Shown: in pieces, positions 7,636 to 15,551 of the stretch
Layout: every line of letters begins with the position of its first letter
How positions within the stretch are numbered: position 1 is the first letter of the stretch
Assembly: GCA_963522145.1 (NCBI GenBank)
Contig: CAUQXI010000006.1
Location: 62,001-126,000 of the forward strand
Reading direction: 5' to 3'
Length of the DNA stretch: 64,000 nt
Origin: Mesorhizobium_B sp963522145
GTDB lineage: Bacteria; Pseudomonadota; Alphaproteobacteria; Rhizobiales; Rhizobiaceae
Position numbers and translations under genes: made by a program
The notes under the pieces: model-generated
The model's input: the letters and a program-made list of their open reading frames with translations, nothing else
Databases searched by the model: none
Told to the model about the DNA's origin: nothing

Positions 7636-9230
7636 AGTTCGGGCCCGTTCCGCTGAAGGAGGCCGAGGGCGGCATCCTGGCCCATTCGGTGGAAGCGGGC
7701 GGCAAGCGCTTCCGCAAGGGCCAGAAGCTCGGTCCGGCTGAGATCAGCGCGCTGGCCGAAGCCGGCACGAGCGGGGTAGTCGCCGCGATCCTTTCGGATG
7801 ACGATCTGGACGAGAACGCGGCTGCGGCACGGATCGCGAGTGCGCTTCAGGTGTTGGGCATCTCCGTTCATGCTGCCGCAACCGGGCGCGTCAATCTTCA
7901 CGCGGCGGTGGCCGGACTGTTCACCGTGGACCGGGCGTTGGTCGATGCGCTGAACAGAATCGATCCCGCCGTGACGCTCGCCACGCTGCCGTGTCATGCC
8001 GCGGTGGTCGCCGAGCAGATGGTAGCGACGGTCAAGATCATTCCCTTTGCGGTCCCTGCGGGCGTGGTCGAGGAAGTGGTGCAATTGTGCGCGAGCAGCG
8101 TGGCCGCTGCCGTTCATGCCTTCCACCCGTCCCGCATCGCGCTTGTGCAGACCACCCTGCCGGGCGTGAAAGCCAGCGTGCTCGACAAGACTTCCCGCAC
8201 CCTTGCGGACCGGCTCAGACGCTCGAACAGCCGTATCATCGGCGAGGCACGCGTTGCTCACGACGCCTCGGCGGTGGCGGAGGCGATTGCCGCCGCGCTT
8301 CCCCGTTGCGATCTCGTGGTGCTGTTCGGCGCTTCTGCGGTGAGCGATGCGGAGGACGTGCTGCCGGCCGCGATCCGGGCTGCAGGCGGAACGGTGGCGC
8401 GCGTGGGAATGCCGGTGGATCCGGGCAACCTGCTGGTGCTGGGGAAGGTAGGCGGCACCCATGTGATCGGCGCCCCGGGCTGTGCGCGCAGTCCCAAGGA
8501 GAACGGCTTCGACTGGGTGCTGGACCGGTTGCTGGCCGGCCTCGATGTTTCGGCGGATGATCTCGCCGGGATGGGCGTAGGAGGGCTTCTCACCGAGATC
8601 CCCACCCGCCCTCAACCGCGCGAGGCAGGCCCGAAGCGAGGAAGAGTTCAAGCCGTGGTGCTCGCTGCCGGACGATCGAGCCGGATGGGCGGGCCGAACA
8701 AGCTGATGGCTCGATTCGGAGAGCAGCCTCTCATTCGCGTCGTGACCGAGCGCGTCCTTGCCTCCCGGGCGGACAGCGCGATCGTCGTTTCAGGCCACCA
8801 AGCCGAGCGCGTCGCCGCAGCGTTGGAAGGGCTGCCGATTCGCCTCGTGCACAACGAAGCCTACGCCTCGGGCCTCGCAAGCTCGCTAAAGGCCGGGGTG
8901 AGCGCCGCCACGCATGATGCGCGTGGAGCATTGGTCGTGCTTGGCGACATGCCGGGCGTGACGACGAAGGACCTCAACCGGATGATCGCGGCGTTCGAGA
9001 AGGCCGGTAGCGAGGCGGTGGTGCGGGCGACCGCGCATGGTAAGCGAGGCAATCCGGTGATCCTTCCGCGCGCGCTGTTCGACAGCGTCATGACGCTTGA
9101 AGGCGATGCCGGCGCGCGCTCGATCGTGGAAAGCGCGGATGCCGTCGATGTGGAGCTGGGCGATGGCGCCGCCCTTGATGTGGACACGCCCGATGCGCTT
9201 GCACAGGCCGGCGGCGAGCTTCAGGATTGA
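7632..9230 (+). CDS. molybdopterin-binding / MocA-type nucleotidyltransferase fusion
   Basis: A 532-residue two-domain protein. Residues 1 to about 335 form a MoeA/MogA-like molybdopterin-binding domain (KFGPVPLKEAEGGILAHS; LVVLFGASAVSDAEDVLP; MPVDPGNLLVLG). Residues from about 343 form an NTP_transferase_3 domain with VVLAAGRSSRMGGPNK and VLGDMPGV, as in MocA/MobA that attach CMP or GMP to molybdopterin. It starts with TTG at 7632, whose bases overlap the preceding TGA; the family's canonical N-terminus MKFGPVPL confirms this. It likely makes the cytosine dinucleotide cofactor needed by xanthine-oxidase-family enzymes. Confidence 0.92.
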   Translation: MKFGPVPLKEAEGGILAHSVEAGGKRFRKGQKLGPAEISALAEAGTSGVVAAILSDDDLDENAAAARIASALQVLGISVHAAATGRVNLHAAVAGLFTVDRALVDALNRIDPAVTLATLPCHAAVVAEQMVATVKIIPFAVPAGVVEEVVQLCASSVAAAVHAFHPSRIALVQTTLPGVKASVLDKTSRTLADRLRRSNSRIIGEARVAHDASAVAEAIAAALPRCDLVVLFGASAVSDAEDVLPAAIRAAGGTVARVGMPVDPGNLLVLGKVGGTHVIGAPGCARSPKENGFDWVLDRLLAGLDVSADDLAGMGVGGLLTEIPTRPQPREAGPKRGRVQAVVLAAGRSSRMGGPNKLMARFGEQPLIRVVTERVLASRADSAIVVSGHQAERVAAALEGLPIRLVHNEAYASGLASSLKAGVSAATHDARGALVVLGDMPGVTTKDLNRMIAAFEKAGSEAVVRATAHGKRGNPVILPRALFDSVMTLEGDAGARSIVESADAVDVELGDGAALDVDTPDALAQAGGELQD

Positions 9231-9285
9231 GAGGCTGAAATGCGTCTCATCCGTGCCGCGATGGCGTTATGACCGTGGGCGAGCC

Positions 9286-10164
9286 ATGCGAGAAACTATG
9301 TTGCGCCTGTTTGTTGTCTTGGTCACCGTTCTGACGCTCGGAGCGCCCCGCGCAGATGCGGCGGAAATGCTTGCGCCCTTCAAGGATGATCTCTTCGCCT
9401 ATCCCGCTGAGCTATCGGCGTCGGATGGCGGGCGCTATCGCAGCTACGATTATCGCGAATCGCGCGACATCGATGCCCGCGACGAGATTCCGGAACGGCG
9501 GGTGAAATCCAGCTATGTCTCGCTTGGTGTGCGCAAGCAGCAGCGCGACTTGAAAATCTCCACGGACTTCGGCGAGGTTCGCCACCTCGCAGTGGGCAGG
9601 GCTGAGGGCGCGACGCTGATCGTGCTTTACCTTCACGGGCAGGGCGGCAGCCGCAAGCAGGGTGTTGACGACTTCACCTTTGGCGGCAACTTCAATCGGC
9701 TGAAGAACCTCGTCGCCAGCGCGGGCGGGCTCTACTTGTCGCCCGATTTTTCGGATTTCGGCGCCACAGGCGGCGCGCAGATCGCGGCGCTGATCGAGCA
9801 TTATGCGGGCCGGTCGCCTGGAGCCCCGGTCTTTGTCGCCTGCGGGTCGATGGGGGGCAGGCTGTGCTATGAGCTGGCGCAACGTCCGGCAACCGCCGCC
9901 AGGCTCGGCGGGCTTCTGCTGCTCGGATCGCTCTGGGACGAGACGTTCCTCCAGAGCCCGGCATTCAGGAAACGTGTTCCGATGTTTTTCGCACAAGGCG
10001 CGCGCGACAAGGTGTTCCCGCTCGCCTCGCAGGCAGCGTTTTTCCGCTCGATCCTCCAAGCCGCGCCTGATTATCCCGCGCGTTTCGCGGCCTTCGAGAA
10101 CGGCACGCATGGCACGCCGATCCGCATGGTCGATTGGCGCGAGACGCTCAACTGGATGCTATAG
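9286..10164 (+). CDS. secreted alpha/beta-hydrolase-like protein
   Basis: A 292-residue protein from the ATG at 9286 (an ATG at 9298 is also possible). Residues 5-25 form a signal peptide ending in PRADAAE. The hydrolase fold is seen as LIVLYLHGQGGSR (oxyanion strand), VFVACGSMGGRLC for the nucleophile elbow, FFAQGARDKVFP for the acid loop and ENGTHGTP near the C-terminus for the His. The elbow reads C-G-S-M-G rather than the strict G-x-S-x-G. Substrate unknown; it would act in the periplasm. It follows the Moc fusion by 55 bases and is probably a separate function. Confidence 0.8.
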   Translation: MRETMLRLFVVLVTVLTLGAPRADAAEMLAPFKDDLFAYPAELSASDGGRYRSYDYRESRDIDARDEIPERRVKSSYVSLGVRKQQRDLKISTDFGEVRHLAVGRAEGATLIVLYLHGQGGSRKQGVDDFTFGGNFNRLKNLVASAGGLYLSPDFSDFGATGGAQIAALIEHYAGRSPGAPVFVACGSMGGRLCYELAQRPATAARLGGLLLLGSLWDETFLQSPAFRKRVPMFFAQGARDKVFPLASQAAFFRSILQAAPDYPARFAAFENGTHGTPIRMVDWRETLNWML

Positions 10165-10191
10165 GTGCGGCCTTGAGGATGCCTCAAGCCC

Positions 10192-10365
10192 TTACGTGTT
10201 CTTTCGCTCAGCCATCTGCCGGGCGATGCGGGGGAAGTCGGCAGGCTTGATGCCGATATCCGCGAGATCGGCACCGCTCATGCCGGTCAGCAGATCAAGC
10301 GCGGCGCGATAATACGGGTCGCGTGTCGGTCTCGGGCGGGCGAAAAGCTCGGTGAAGAATTCCAT
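10192..10365 (-). CDS. DUF1127 small protein
   Basis: A 57-residue basic protein ending DIGIKPADFPRIARQM, the hallmark of DUF1127 (YjiS-like) proteins, which are common in Hyphomicrobiales. I chose the ATG at 10365 because AGGA precedes it by about 11 bases; an ATG 21 bases upstream would add seven residues. Some DUF1127 proteins affect phosphate and carbon metabolism by protein-RNA or protein-protein contacts, but the role here is unknown. A 25-base inverted repeat (10391-10415) lies in its leader. Confidence 0.85.
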   Translation of the reverse strand: MEFFTELFARPRPTRDPYYRAALDLLTGMSGADLADIGIKPADFPRIARQMAERKNT

Positions 10366-10390
10366 CGGACGGGTTCCTGCTTGCAACCTC

Positions 10391-10415
10391 CCTGAACCAA
10401 CTTAATCGGTTCAGG
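10391..10415. promoter_or_regulatory. inverted repeat in the DUF1127 leader
   Basis: CCTGAACC and GGTTCAGG are perfect 8-base arms separated by 9 bases, 26 bases upstream of the chosen DUF1127 start. It could be an operator for a dimeric regulator or an mRNA hairpin. No T-run follows on either strand, so a terminator is unlikely. Confidence 0.4.
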
Positions 10416-10559
10416 CGTATTGTGCAGTGCAGCAAAGACATGACAGCCATGTGAATCCGTACGGTCAGCTGGGGGATCGTTCAAGCTCCATTCACCATGT
10501 GAGCGGTCCGGGTGGAGCCGATCATCCTCTCTTTGCGTTCAGGCGCGAGGGAGAGGGCG

Positions 10560-11015
10560 ATGGACCATTCGGGTGGATTTGCGTCACTGCTTGAAGAGAT
10601 GATCGGCGAAGCCGCCGATCGCGTGGACTATGGAAGCCGCGCGGCGCCCGCCGTTAATTATCTCGCGGCGGTCGCTCCGCTTCACGGTGGCGGATCCGCC
10701 GTCTCGCCGAGGGAAGTCGAGACCAGCTACCGCGAAATGTCGCTCGCTGACGAGTTTGTCGCCCTGATCGATGAAAGGGCCGAGCGGTTGATCGTGGAAG
10801 ACCCGCCGAGCCTTGTTCCCGAACGGATCGCCGAGGAACTGGAACTGGCTGAATGTGACCTCGCGGGACTGGCGCGCGCCCGTCGCGCTTTCGCGTCGCG
10901 CAACCATCCGGATAGGGTCGCGCCTCACTTGAGGGAGATCGCGCTGCAGCGGATGCAGATCGCCAATGCCCTGATCGATCAGGCGCGGAACGGCAAGGCG
11001 GCTACCGGCCGCTAG
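10560..11015 (+). CDS. small protein with C-terminal J-domain-like segment
   Basis: A 151-residue protein from the ATG at 10560, preceded by GGGAGAGGG; a GTG 48 bases upstream is less likely. Residues about 98-142 read ARARRAFASRNHPDRVAP and then a helix LREIALQRMQIANALIDQA. This matches helix II, the HPD loop (His116-Pro117-Asp118) and helix III of a DnaJ domain. Helix I and the region before it are not canonical. A J-domain-like protein would stimulate a DnaK-type Hsp70, but no DnaK is nearby. The N-terminal 95 residues match nothing I recognise. A cytosolic protein is expected. Confidence 0.65.
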   Translation: MDHSGGFASLLEEMIGEAADRVDYGSRAAPAVNYLAAVAPLHGGGSAVSPREVETSYREMSLADEFVALIDERAERLIVEDPPSLVPERIAEELELAECDLAGLARARRAFASRNHPDRVAPHLREIALQRMQIANALIDQARNGKAATGR

Positions 11016-11126
11016 TCTCGCGGGCTTTAGCTCCGCTATGGCCTAGCGATGAAGCGTCCTGTATAGACCCGGCGTTCTGCGAGCTCTGGCCTGCGGAATC
11101 ATCTGCTTTTGGTCGGGTTCAATACA

Positions 11127-12503
11127 ATGAAGAAGTGGTCTCCGGATTCCTGGCGCGGCAAGCCGATCAGCCAGGTTCCGGATTTTCCGGATGCAACGGC
11201 GCTGCGCGATACGGAAGCCCGGCTGGCGAGCTTTCCGCCGCTGGTGTTTGCCGGCGAAGCGCGCAAGCTCAAGAAGCAGCTCGCATCCGTCGCCAATGGC
11301 GAGGCGTTCCTTCTGCAGGGCGGCGATTGCGCCGAGAGCTTCGCCGAGCATGGTGCCGACAATATCCGCGACTTCTTCCGCGTCTTCCTTCAGATGTCCG
11401 TGGTGCTGACATTCGCCGGCGCGCAGCCGGTAGTGAAGGTCGGCCGCATCGCCGGGCAGTTCGCCAAGCCGCGCTCATCCGGTGAGGAAACGAAAGCTGG
11501 CGTCACCCTGCCGTCCTATCGCGGCGACATCATCAACGGCATCGACTTCGACGAGAAGTCGCGCGTGCCCGATCCGGCTCGGCAGGAAATGGCCTACCGC
11601 CAGTCGGCCGCGACGCTGAACCTGCTGCGCGCCTTCGCGCAGGGCGGCTATGCGAGCCTCGAGAACGTTCATCGCTGGATGCTGGGCTTCGTGGCGGACA
11701 GTCCGCAAGGCGAGCGTTACCAGGCGCTGGCCGACCGTATCACTGAAACCATGGGTTTCATGCGCGCGGTGGGTATCACTTCGGAAAGCAATTACGCGCT
11801 GCGGGAAACGGACTTCTACACCAGCCACGAGGCGCTGCTTCTGGGCTATGAGCAGGCGTTGACGCGCGTCGATTCCACCTCCGGCGACTGGTATGCCACC
11901 TCGGGTCACATGATCTGGATCGGCGACCGCACGCGCCAGCCGGACGGCGCGCATGTCGAATATTGCCGCGGGATCAAGAATCCGCTCGGGCTAAAATGTG
12001 GCCCGTCTCTGACGCCGGACGGACTCCTGCAGCTCATCGACATGCTCAATCCTGAGAACGAGCCAGGCCGCCTGACGCTGATCGCGCGCTTCGGCCATGA
12101 CAAGGTGGAGGAGCACCTGCCCAAGCTCGCGCGCGCCGTGGCGCGCGAGGGGCACAAGGTTGTGTGGTCCTGCGACCCGATGCACGGCAACACGATCACG
12201 GCTGCGGGCTACAAGACCCGGCCGTTCGACCGCATCCTGCGCGAGGTGGAGAGCTTCTTTGCCGTTCACCGCGCGGAGGGCACGCATCCGGGCGGCATCC
12301 ATGTCGAGATGACGGGCAAGAACGTGACTGAGTGCACGGGCGGCGCTCGCGCCATCATGGCGGAGGAGCTTCAGGATCGCTACCACACCCACTGCGATCC
12401 GCGCCTCAACGCCGATCAGGCGATCGAGCTGGCTTTCCTCGTTTCCGAACTCCTCAAGAAGGAGCAGGCGACGACGATCCGGCGCAAGGCCGCAAACGAG
12501 TAG
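11127..12503 (+). CDS. class II 3-deoxy-7-phosphoheptulonate (DAHP) synthase
   Basis: A 458-residue plant/Mycobacterium-type (class II) DAHP synthase. It joins phosphoenolpyruvate and erythrose 4-phosphate at the entry of the shikimate pathway. Landmarks are WSPDSWRGKP at the N-terminus, LLQGGDCAESFAE with the metal-binding Cys, KVGRIAGQFAKPRS, LPSYRGDIING, WSCDPMHGNT with the metal His, and GGIHVEMTGKNVTEC. The start is the ATG at 11127, which matches the family N-terminus. Length is normal. No other aromatic-pathway gene is adjacent. A 9-base-pair stem lies right after the stop. Confidence 0.97.
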   Translation: MKKWSPDSWRGKPISQVPDFPDATALRDTEARLASFPPLVFAGEARKLKKQLASVANGEAFLLQGGDCAESFAEHGADNIRDFFRVFLQMSVVLTFAGAQPVVKVGRIAGQFAKPRSSGEETKAGVTLPSYRGDIINGIDFDEKSRVPDPARQEMAYRQSAATLNLLRAFAQGGYASLENVHRWMLGFVADSPQGERYQALADRITETMGFMRAVGITSESNYALRETDFYTSHEALLLGYEQALTRVDSTSGDWYATSGHMIWIGDRTRQPDGAHVEYCRGIKNPLGLKCGPSLTPDGLLQLIDMLNPENEPGRLTLIARFGHDKVEEHLPKLARAVAREGHKVVWSCDPMHGNTITAAGYKTRPFDRILREVESFFAVHRAEGTHPGGIHVEMTGKNVTECTGGARAIMAEELQDRYHTHCDPRLNADQAIELAFLVSELLKKEQATTIRRKAANE

Positions 12504-12514
12504 ATCGATCCTTC

Positions 12515-12537
12515 GAAGCCGGACCGGTTCCGGCTTC
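12515..12537. terminator. hairpin between convergent DAHP synthase and GGDEF genes
   Basis: GAAGCCGGA pairs perfectly with TCCGGCTTC across a 5-base loop, filling the 32-base gap between two convergent stops. There is no T-run, so intrinsic termination is uncertain. Confidence 0.4.
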
Positions 12538-13648
12538 ACTCCGCGCGGTAGAGCATCCAGCCTTTGGATGAGCGTGCGTCGGGCGTGGCCGAATGGCGCG
12601 TGACGCGGTTCCTGCCGCCAAGCTTGGAGCGGTAGAGCGCACGGTCGGCCTTGGCATAAAGATCGTCAGGCCCGTCCGCATCGGTCGCCATGCAGACCCC
12701 GAGCGACACGGTCACCGCGCTGCCCAGGATTGAGGCGGGGGAGGCTTGCTCCACAGCGTGACGCAGCCGTTCCGCGATCCGTGCAGTGCCGTCTTCGCCG
12801 CCGCCCTCGACGATCACCGCGAATTCCTCGCCGCCTGTGCGAGCAACGAACGTACCCATGCGCAGGGTCTGCCGAAACGAATCGGCGATAACCTGGATCA
12901 CCTTGTCGCCGGCCGGATGGCCGAAGCGGTCGTTGATATCCTTGAAGTGGTCGATGTCGACGAGGATGAGCGCCTTGAACATCACCCCGCCTCGCAAATC
13001 ATAGACGCGTGCGAGTTCCTGATCGAAGGCGCGCCGGTTTGAAAGCTGCGACAGCGGATCGGTATCGGCCAGCTTCTTGTATTCCTCGAGCTTGCACTTC
13101 ACGCTTTCCAGCTCAGCCGACTTCTCGTTGAGCGTCAGCGCCGTTTGCCGCCCATGCTCGATCGTGGAAGAGGTCGCGACCGTCATGACCGTGAGGATTT
13201 TCTGCAGAAGATCCTGGCTTGCCACTTGGCGACCGCTCAAGCCGTCATTCGTCTGGTTCAGGATCTGGCCGTATTTCTCCAGATGCGAGCGCTCGGTGCG
13301 CAGGAGGGTCGCGACCTGCTCCAGTTCGCTCGCGATCAGGTCGCGCGCGCTGTCCACCACGCTGAGGCCATGATGATGGGCGAAGTATTTTCGCCCGATC
13401 CTGTCCACGTCTTCCTGTGTCGGCCGCTTGGACAAGGAAACGACTTCAAGGCTCAATTCGTGATTGGTGCCGCTCAGCGCCTCGTAGAAGACTTCGTAAT
13501 TGCGCGGCAGGGCGGCAACGCCCATCTGGCGCAAAGTCGCCACGACGGACGCGGCAAGGTCCGTCACCTGTTCCGTTTTCACGGCTGCCGGCTGCATGGT
13601 CGCCACTGATGTCACGCGGTCCCCCGACCGAATCTCCGGCTTGCCCAT
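12536..13648 (-). CDS. GGDEF-domain diguanylate cyclase
   Basis: A 370-residue soluble protein with a helical N-terminal part (residues about 25-200, coiled-coil-like near 150-200) and a C-terminal GGDEF domain from about residue 205. The active-site motif is GGEEF in VARTGGEEFAVIVEGG, and LVDIDHFKDINDRFGH carries the metal-binding Asp. The RxxD inhibitory site expected five residues before the motif is not present (RMGT instead), so feedback inhibition at that site should be absent. It would make c-di-GMP from GTP. No signal peptide or membrane segment. A CTAA-N7-TTAA sequence lies 111 bases upstream. Confidence 0.93.
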   Translation of the reverse strand: MGKPEIRSGDRVTSVATMQPAAVKTEQVTDLAASVVATLRQMGVAALPRNYEVFYEALSGTNHELSLEVVSLSKRPTQEDVDRIGRKYFAHHHGLSVVDSARDLIASELEQVATLLRTERSHLEKYGQILNQTNDGLSGRQVASQDLLQKILTVMTVATSSTIEHGRQTALTLNEKSAELESVKCKLEEYKKLADTDPLSQLSNRRAFDQELARVYDLRGGVMFKALILVDIDHFKDINDRFGHPAGDKVIQVIADSFRQTLRMGTFVARTGGEEFAVIVEGGGEDGTARIAERLRHAVEQASPASILGSAVTVSLGVCMATDADGPDDLYAKADRALYRSKLGGRNRVTRHSATPDARSSKGWMLYRAE

Positions 13649-13758
13649 CTTTGCGGGTCATGAACCGGGAGGCGATTGCGCAGGATCGCCCTTTGTCCCA
13701 CCGAAGAGCTGCGCGCTCCGCATCTTTGTGTGCTTGCCGCCACGATAGGTTTGGCGCG

Positions 13759-13773
13759 CTAAAGTTTCCTTAA
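13759..13773. promoter_or_regulatory. CtrA-like box (CTAA-N7-TTAA)
   Basis: CTAA and TTAA are spaced by exactly 7 bases, one mismatch from the CtrA consensus TTAA-N7-TTAA. It lies between the divergent GGDEF and dgkA genes. Assignment is by pattern only. Confidence 0.3.
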
Positions 13774-13846
13774 GGCCGACCACCACCGGCTGCGACAGTG
13801 CATCTCGCGGTTGCGCGCAGGATAGGGTAGAGCCGGCTTATCTCAC

Positions 13847-14257
13847 GTGAGGAAGCGCTCTCCGGATGTGCGTCAGGTCTCAGATGAAGGACGATCGTTG
13901 CTACGCCTGATCCATGCGATGCGTCATTCGGCACGCGCCTTCGGATGCCTGATCCGATCCGAAGCGGCGTTCCGGCAGGAGGCCGCCCTGCTGGTAGCAG
14001 CCTTGCCCCTGGCCTGGTTCCTCGCATCGACATGGCGTTCCTATCTGCTGCTGATCGGCTCGCTTCTTTTCCTGATGCTGGTCGAGGTGCTCAACACGGC
14101 GATCGAAGCGGCCTGCGACGCCGTCTCCACCGAGTTCCGCCCCGAGATCAAGCTCGCCAAGGATTGCGGCTCGCTCGCCGTGCTGATGGCCATCGTGCTG
14201 GCCGGCGGCGTCTGGCTTCTCGCATTGTGCGAGCGTTTCGTGGGCGCTCCCCTTTAA
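13847..14257 (+). CDS. dgkA: diacylglycerol kinase (DgkA family)
   Basis: A 136-residue protein, or slightly less: the start is GTG at 13847, with other possible starts near 13900. DgkA phosphorylates diacylglycerol in the inner membrane to recycle lipid released during osmoregulated glucan synthesis. Motifs are EAAFRQEAALLV, MLVEVLNTAIEAACDAV with the catalytic Glu/Asn region, and IKLAKDCGSLAVL. Three membrane helices are visible (near residues 42-60, 64-83 and 110-130). It is the small trimeric DgkA type, not the soluble DagK type. Confidence 0.92.
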   Translation: MRKRSPDVRQVSDEGRSLLRLIHAMRHSARAFGCLIRSEAAFRQEAALLVAALPLAWFLASTWRSYLLLIGSLLFLMLVEVLNTAIEAACDAVSTEFRPEIKLAKDCGSLAVLMAIVLAGGVWLLALCERFVGAPL

Positions 14258-14309
14258 GCGGATCGTCTGCGCGCTGCGCCCGCCTGCTCATAGATTCGGT
14301 ACTCGCCTC

Positions 14310-15551
14310 ATGCAGTTCGTCCGCTTTCTTCAACAGAACATCCGCTGGCTGGCGGGTGGGTTCCTGCTCACCTTCTTTTCCTCTTTCGGGCAGACCTTTT
14401 TCATCTCGCTATCCGCGGGCGACATCCGTCGGGAGTATGGGCTCAGCCACGGCCAGTTCGGCCTCATCTACATGGCGGCGACGCTGGGCAGTGCACTGAC
14501 GCTGCCCAAGCTCGGCGGCATCGTGGATCGCATCGGCGCCGGCCGCGTGGCGCTCTTCGTGATGCCGATGCTGGCGCTCGGCACGATCGGCATGGCCGTG
14601 TCGCGCCATGTCGCGCTTCTGTTGCTGACGATCTACCTGCTGCGGCTGTTCGGTCAGGGCATGATGACCCACAATGCCTTCACCGCGACCGGGCGCTGGT
14701 TCGCCGCGCAACGAGGGCGGGCATTGTCGGTGGTGACGCTCGGCCATAATGCGGGCGAAGCGCTTTACCCGATGATCTTTGTCGGCCTCGCCGCTGCGAT
14801 CGGCTGGCGCAATGTGTGGTTCGCCGCAGCACTCCTGATCCTGCTAGCGCTGCCGGTGATCTTCGCTCTGCTCAGGGTCGAGCGGGCGCCGCGAACAACG
14901 GACCCGGACGCAAAGGTCAGCCTCGCAACGAGCTGGACACGCGCGGAGGTCATCCGCGACCCCATCTTCTATGCGCTTCTGCTGAGCGTCATGGCGCCCG
15001 GCTTCATCGCCACGACCATCCTTTTCCACCAGGTCTATCTGGTCGAGCTGCGGGGATGGTCGCTCGGCATCTTCGCATCCGCCTTTGCCCTCAGTGCGAG
15101 CATGACGGTGGTCTTCGCTCTCGTGTCCGGCCAGTTGATCGACCGGCTGTCCGGCGTGGCGCTTCTGCCGTTCTTTCTTCTTCCGCTCGGTACTGCCTGC
15201 GTGGTGCTCGGCCTTGTCGATGCGCCGTGGAGCGGCTTCGTGTTCATGGCCCTGCTCGGCGTGTCGAACGGATTCTCATCCACGCTGATGGGCGCACTCT
15301 GGCCGGAAATCTACGGCACAAGGCATCTCGGCTCGATCCGCGCGCTGATCGTTGCCATCATGGTTCTGGCTACGGCAGTCGGTCCCGGCCTGACTGGCTT
15401 CCTGATCGACCGCGGCGTTTCCTATCCGGCGCAGATCGTCGCGATGGGAATCTACTGCTTTGCGGTCTGCGTGCTGATGCTGCATGTTTCGCGCCGGATC
15501 AGGATGCGTGCCTTGCGATCGCCACACGCCGCCGATACCCCGCCGGCATGA
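14310..15551 (+). CDS. MFS transporter
   Basis: A 413-residue major facilitator with about 12 membrane helices. The loop between helices 2 and 3 reads GGIVDRIGAGR, a form of the MFS motif. RWFAAQRGRALSV near helix 5 and QLIDRLSGV in the second half are further MFS loop features. The substrate is unknown. Its TGA overlaps the gltX ATG as ATGA, so the two are translationally coupled although no functional link is apparent. The first ATG is at 14310, 52 bases after dgkA. Confidence 0.88.
   Translation: MQFVRFLQQNIRWLAGGFLLTFFSSFGQTFFISLSAGDIRREYGLSHGQFGLIYMAATLGSALTLPKLGGIVDRIGAGRVALFVMPMLALGTIGMAVSRHVALLLLTIYLLRLFGQGMMTHNAFTATGRWFAAQRGRALSVVTLGHNAGEALYPMIFVGLAAAIGWRNVWFAAALLILLALPVIFALLRVERAPRTTDPDAKVSLATSWTRAEVIRDPIFYALLLSVMAPGFIATTILFHQVYLVELRGWSLGIFASAFALSASMTVVFALVSGQLIDRLSGVALLPFFLLPLGTACVVLGLVDAPWSGFVFMALLGVSNGFSSTLMGALWPEIYGTRHLGSIRALIVAIMVLATAVGPGLTGFLIDRGVSYPAQIVAMGIYCFAVCVLMLHVSRRIRMRALRSPHAADTPPA

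Noticed and set aside
14816..15547. Extended gltX frame starting at 14816
   Set aside because: It overlaps the MFS gene in another frame; the GluRS family start is at 15548.
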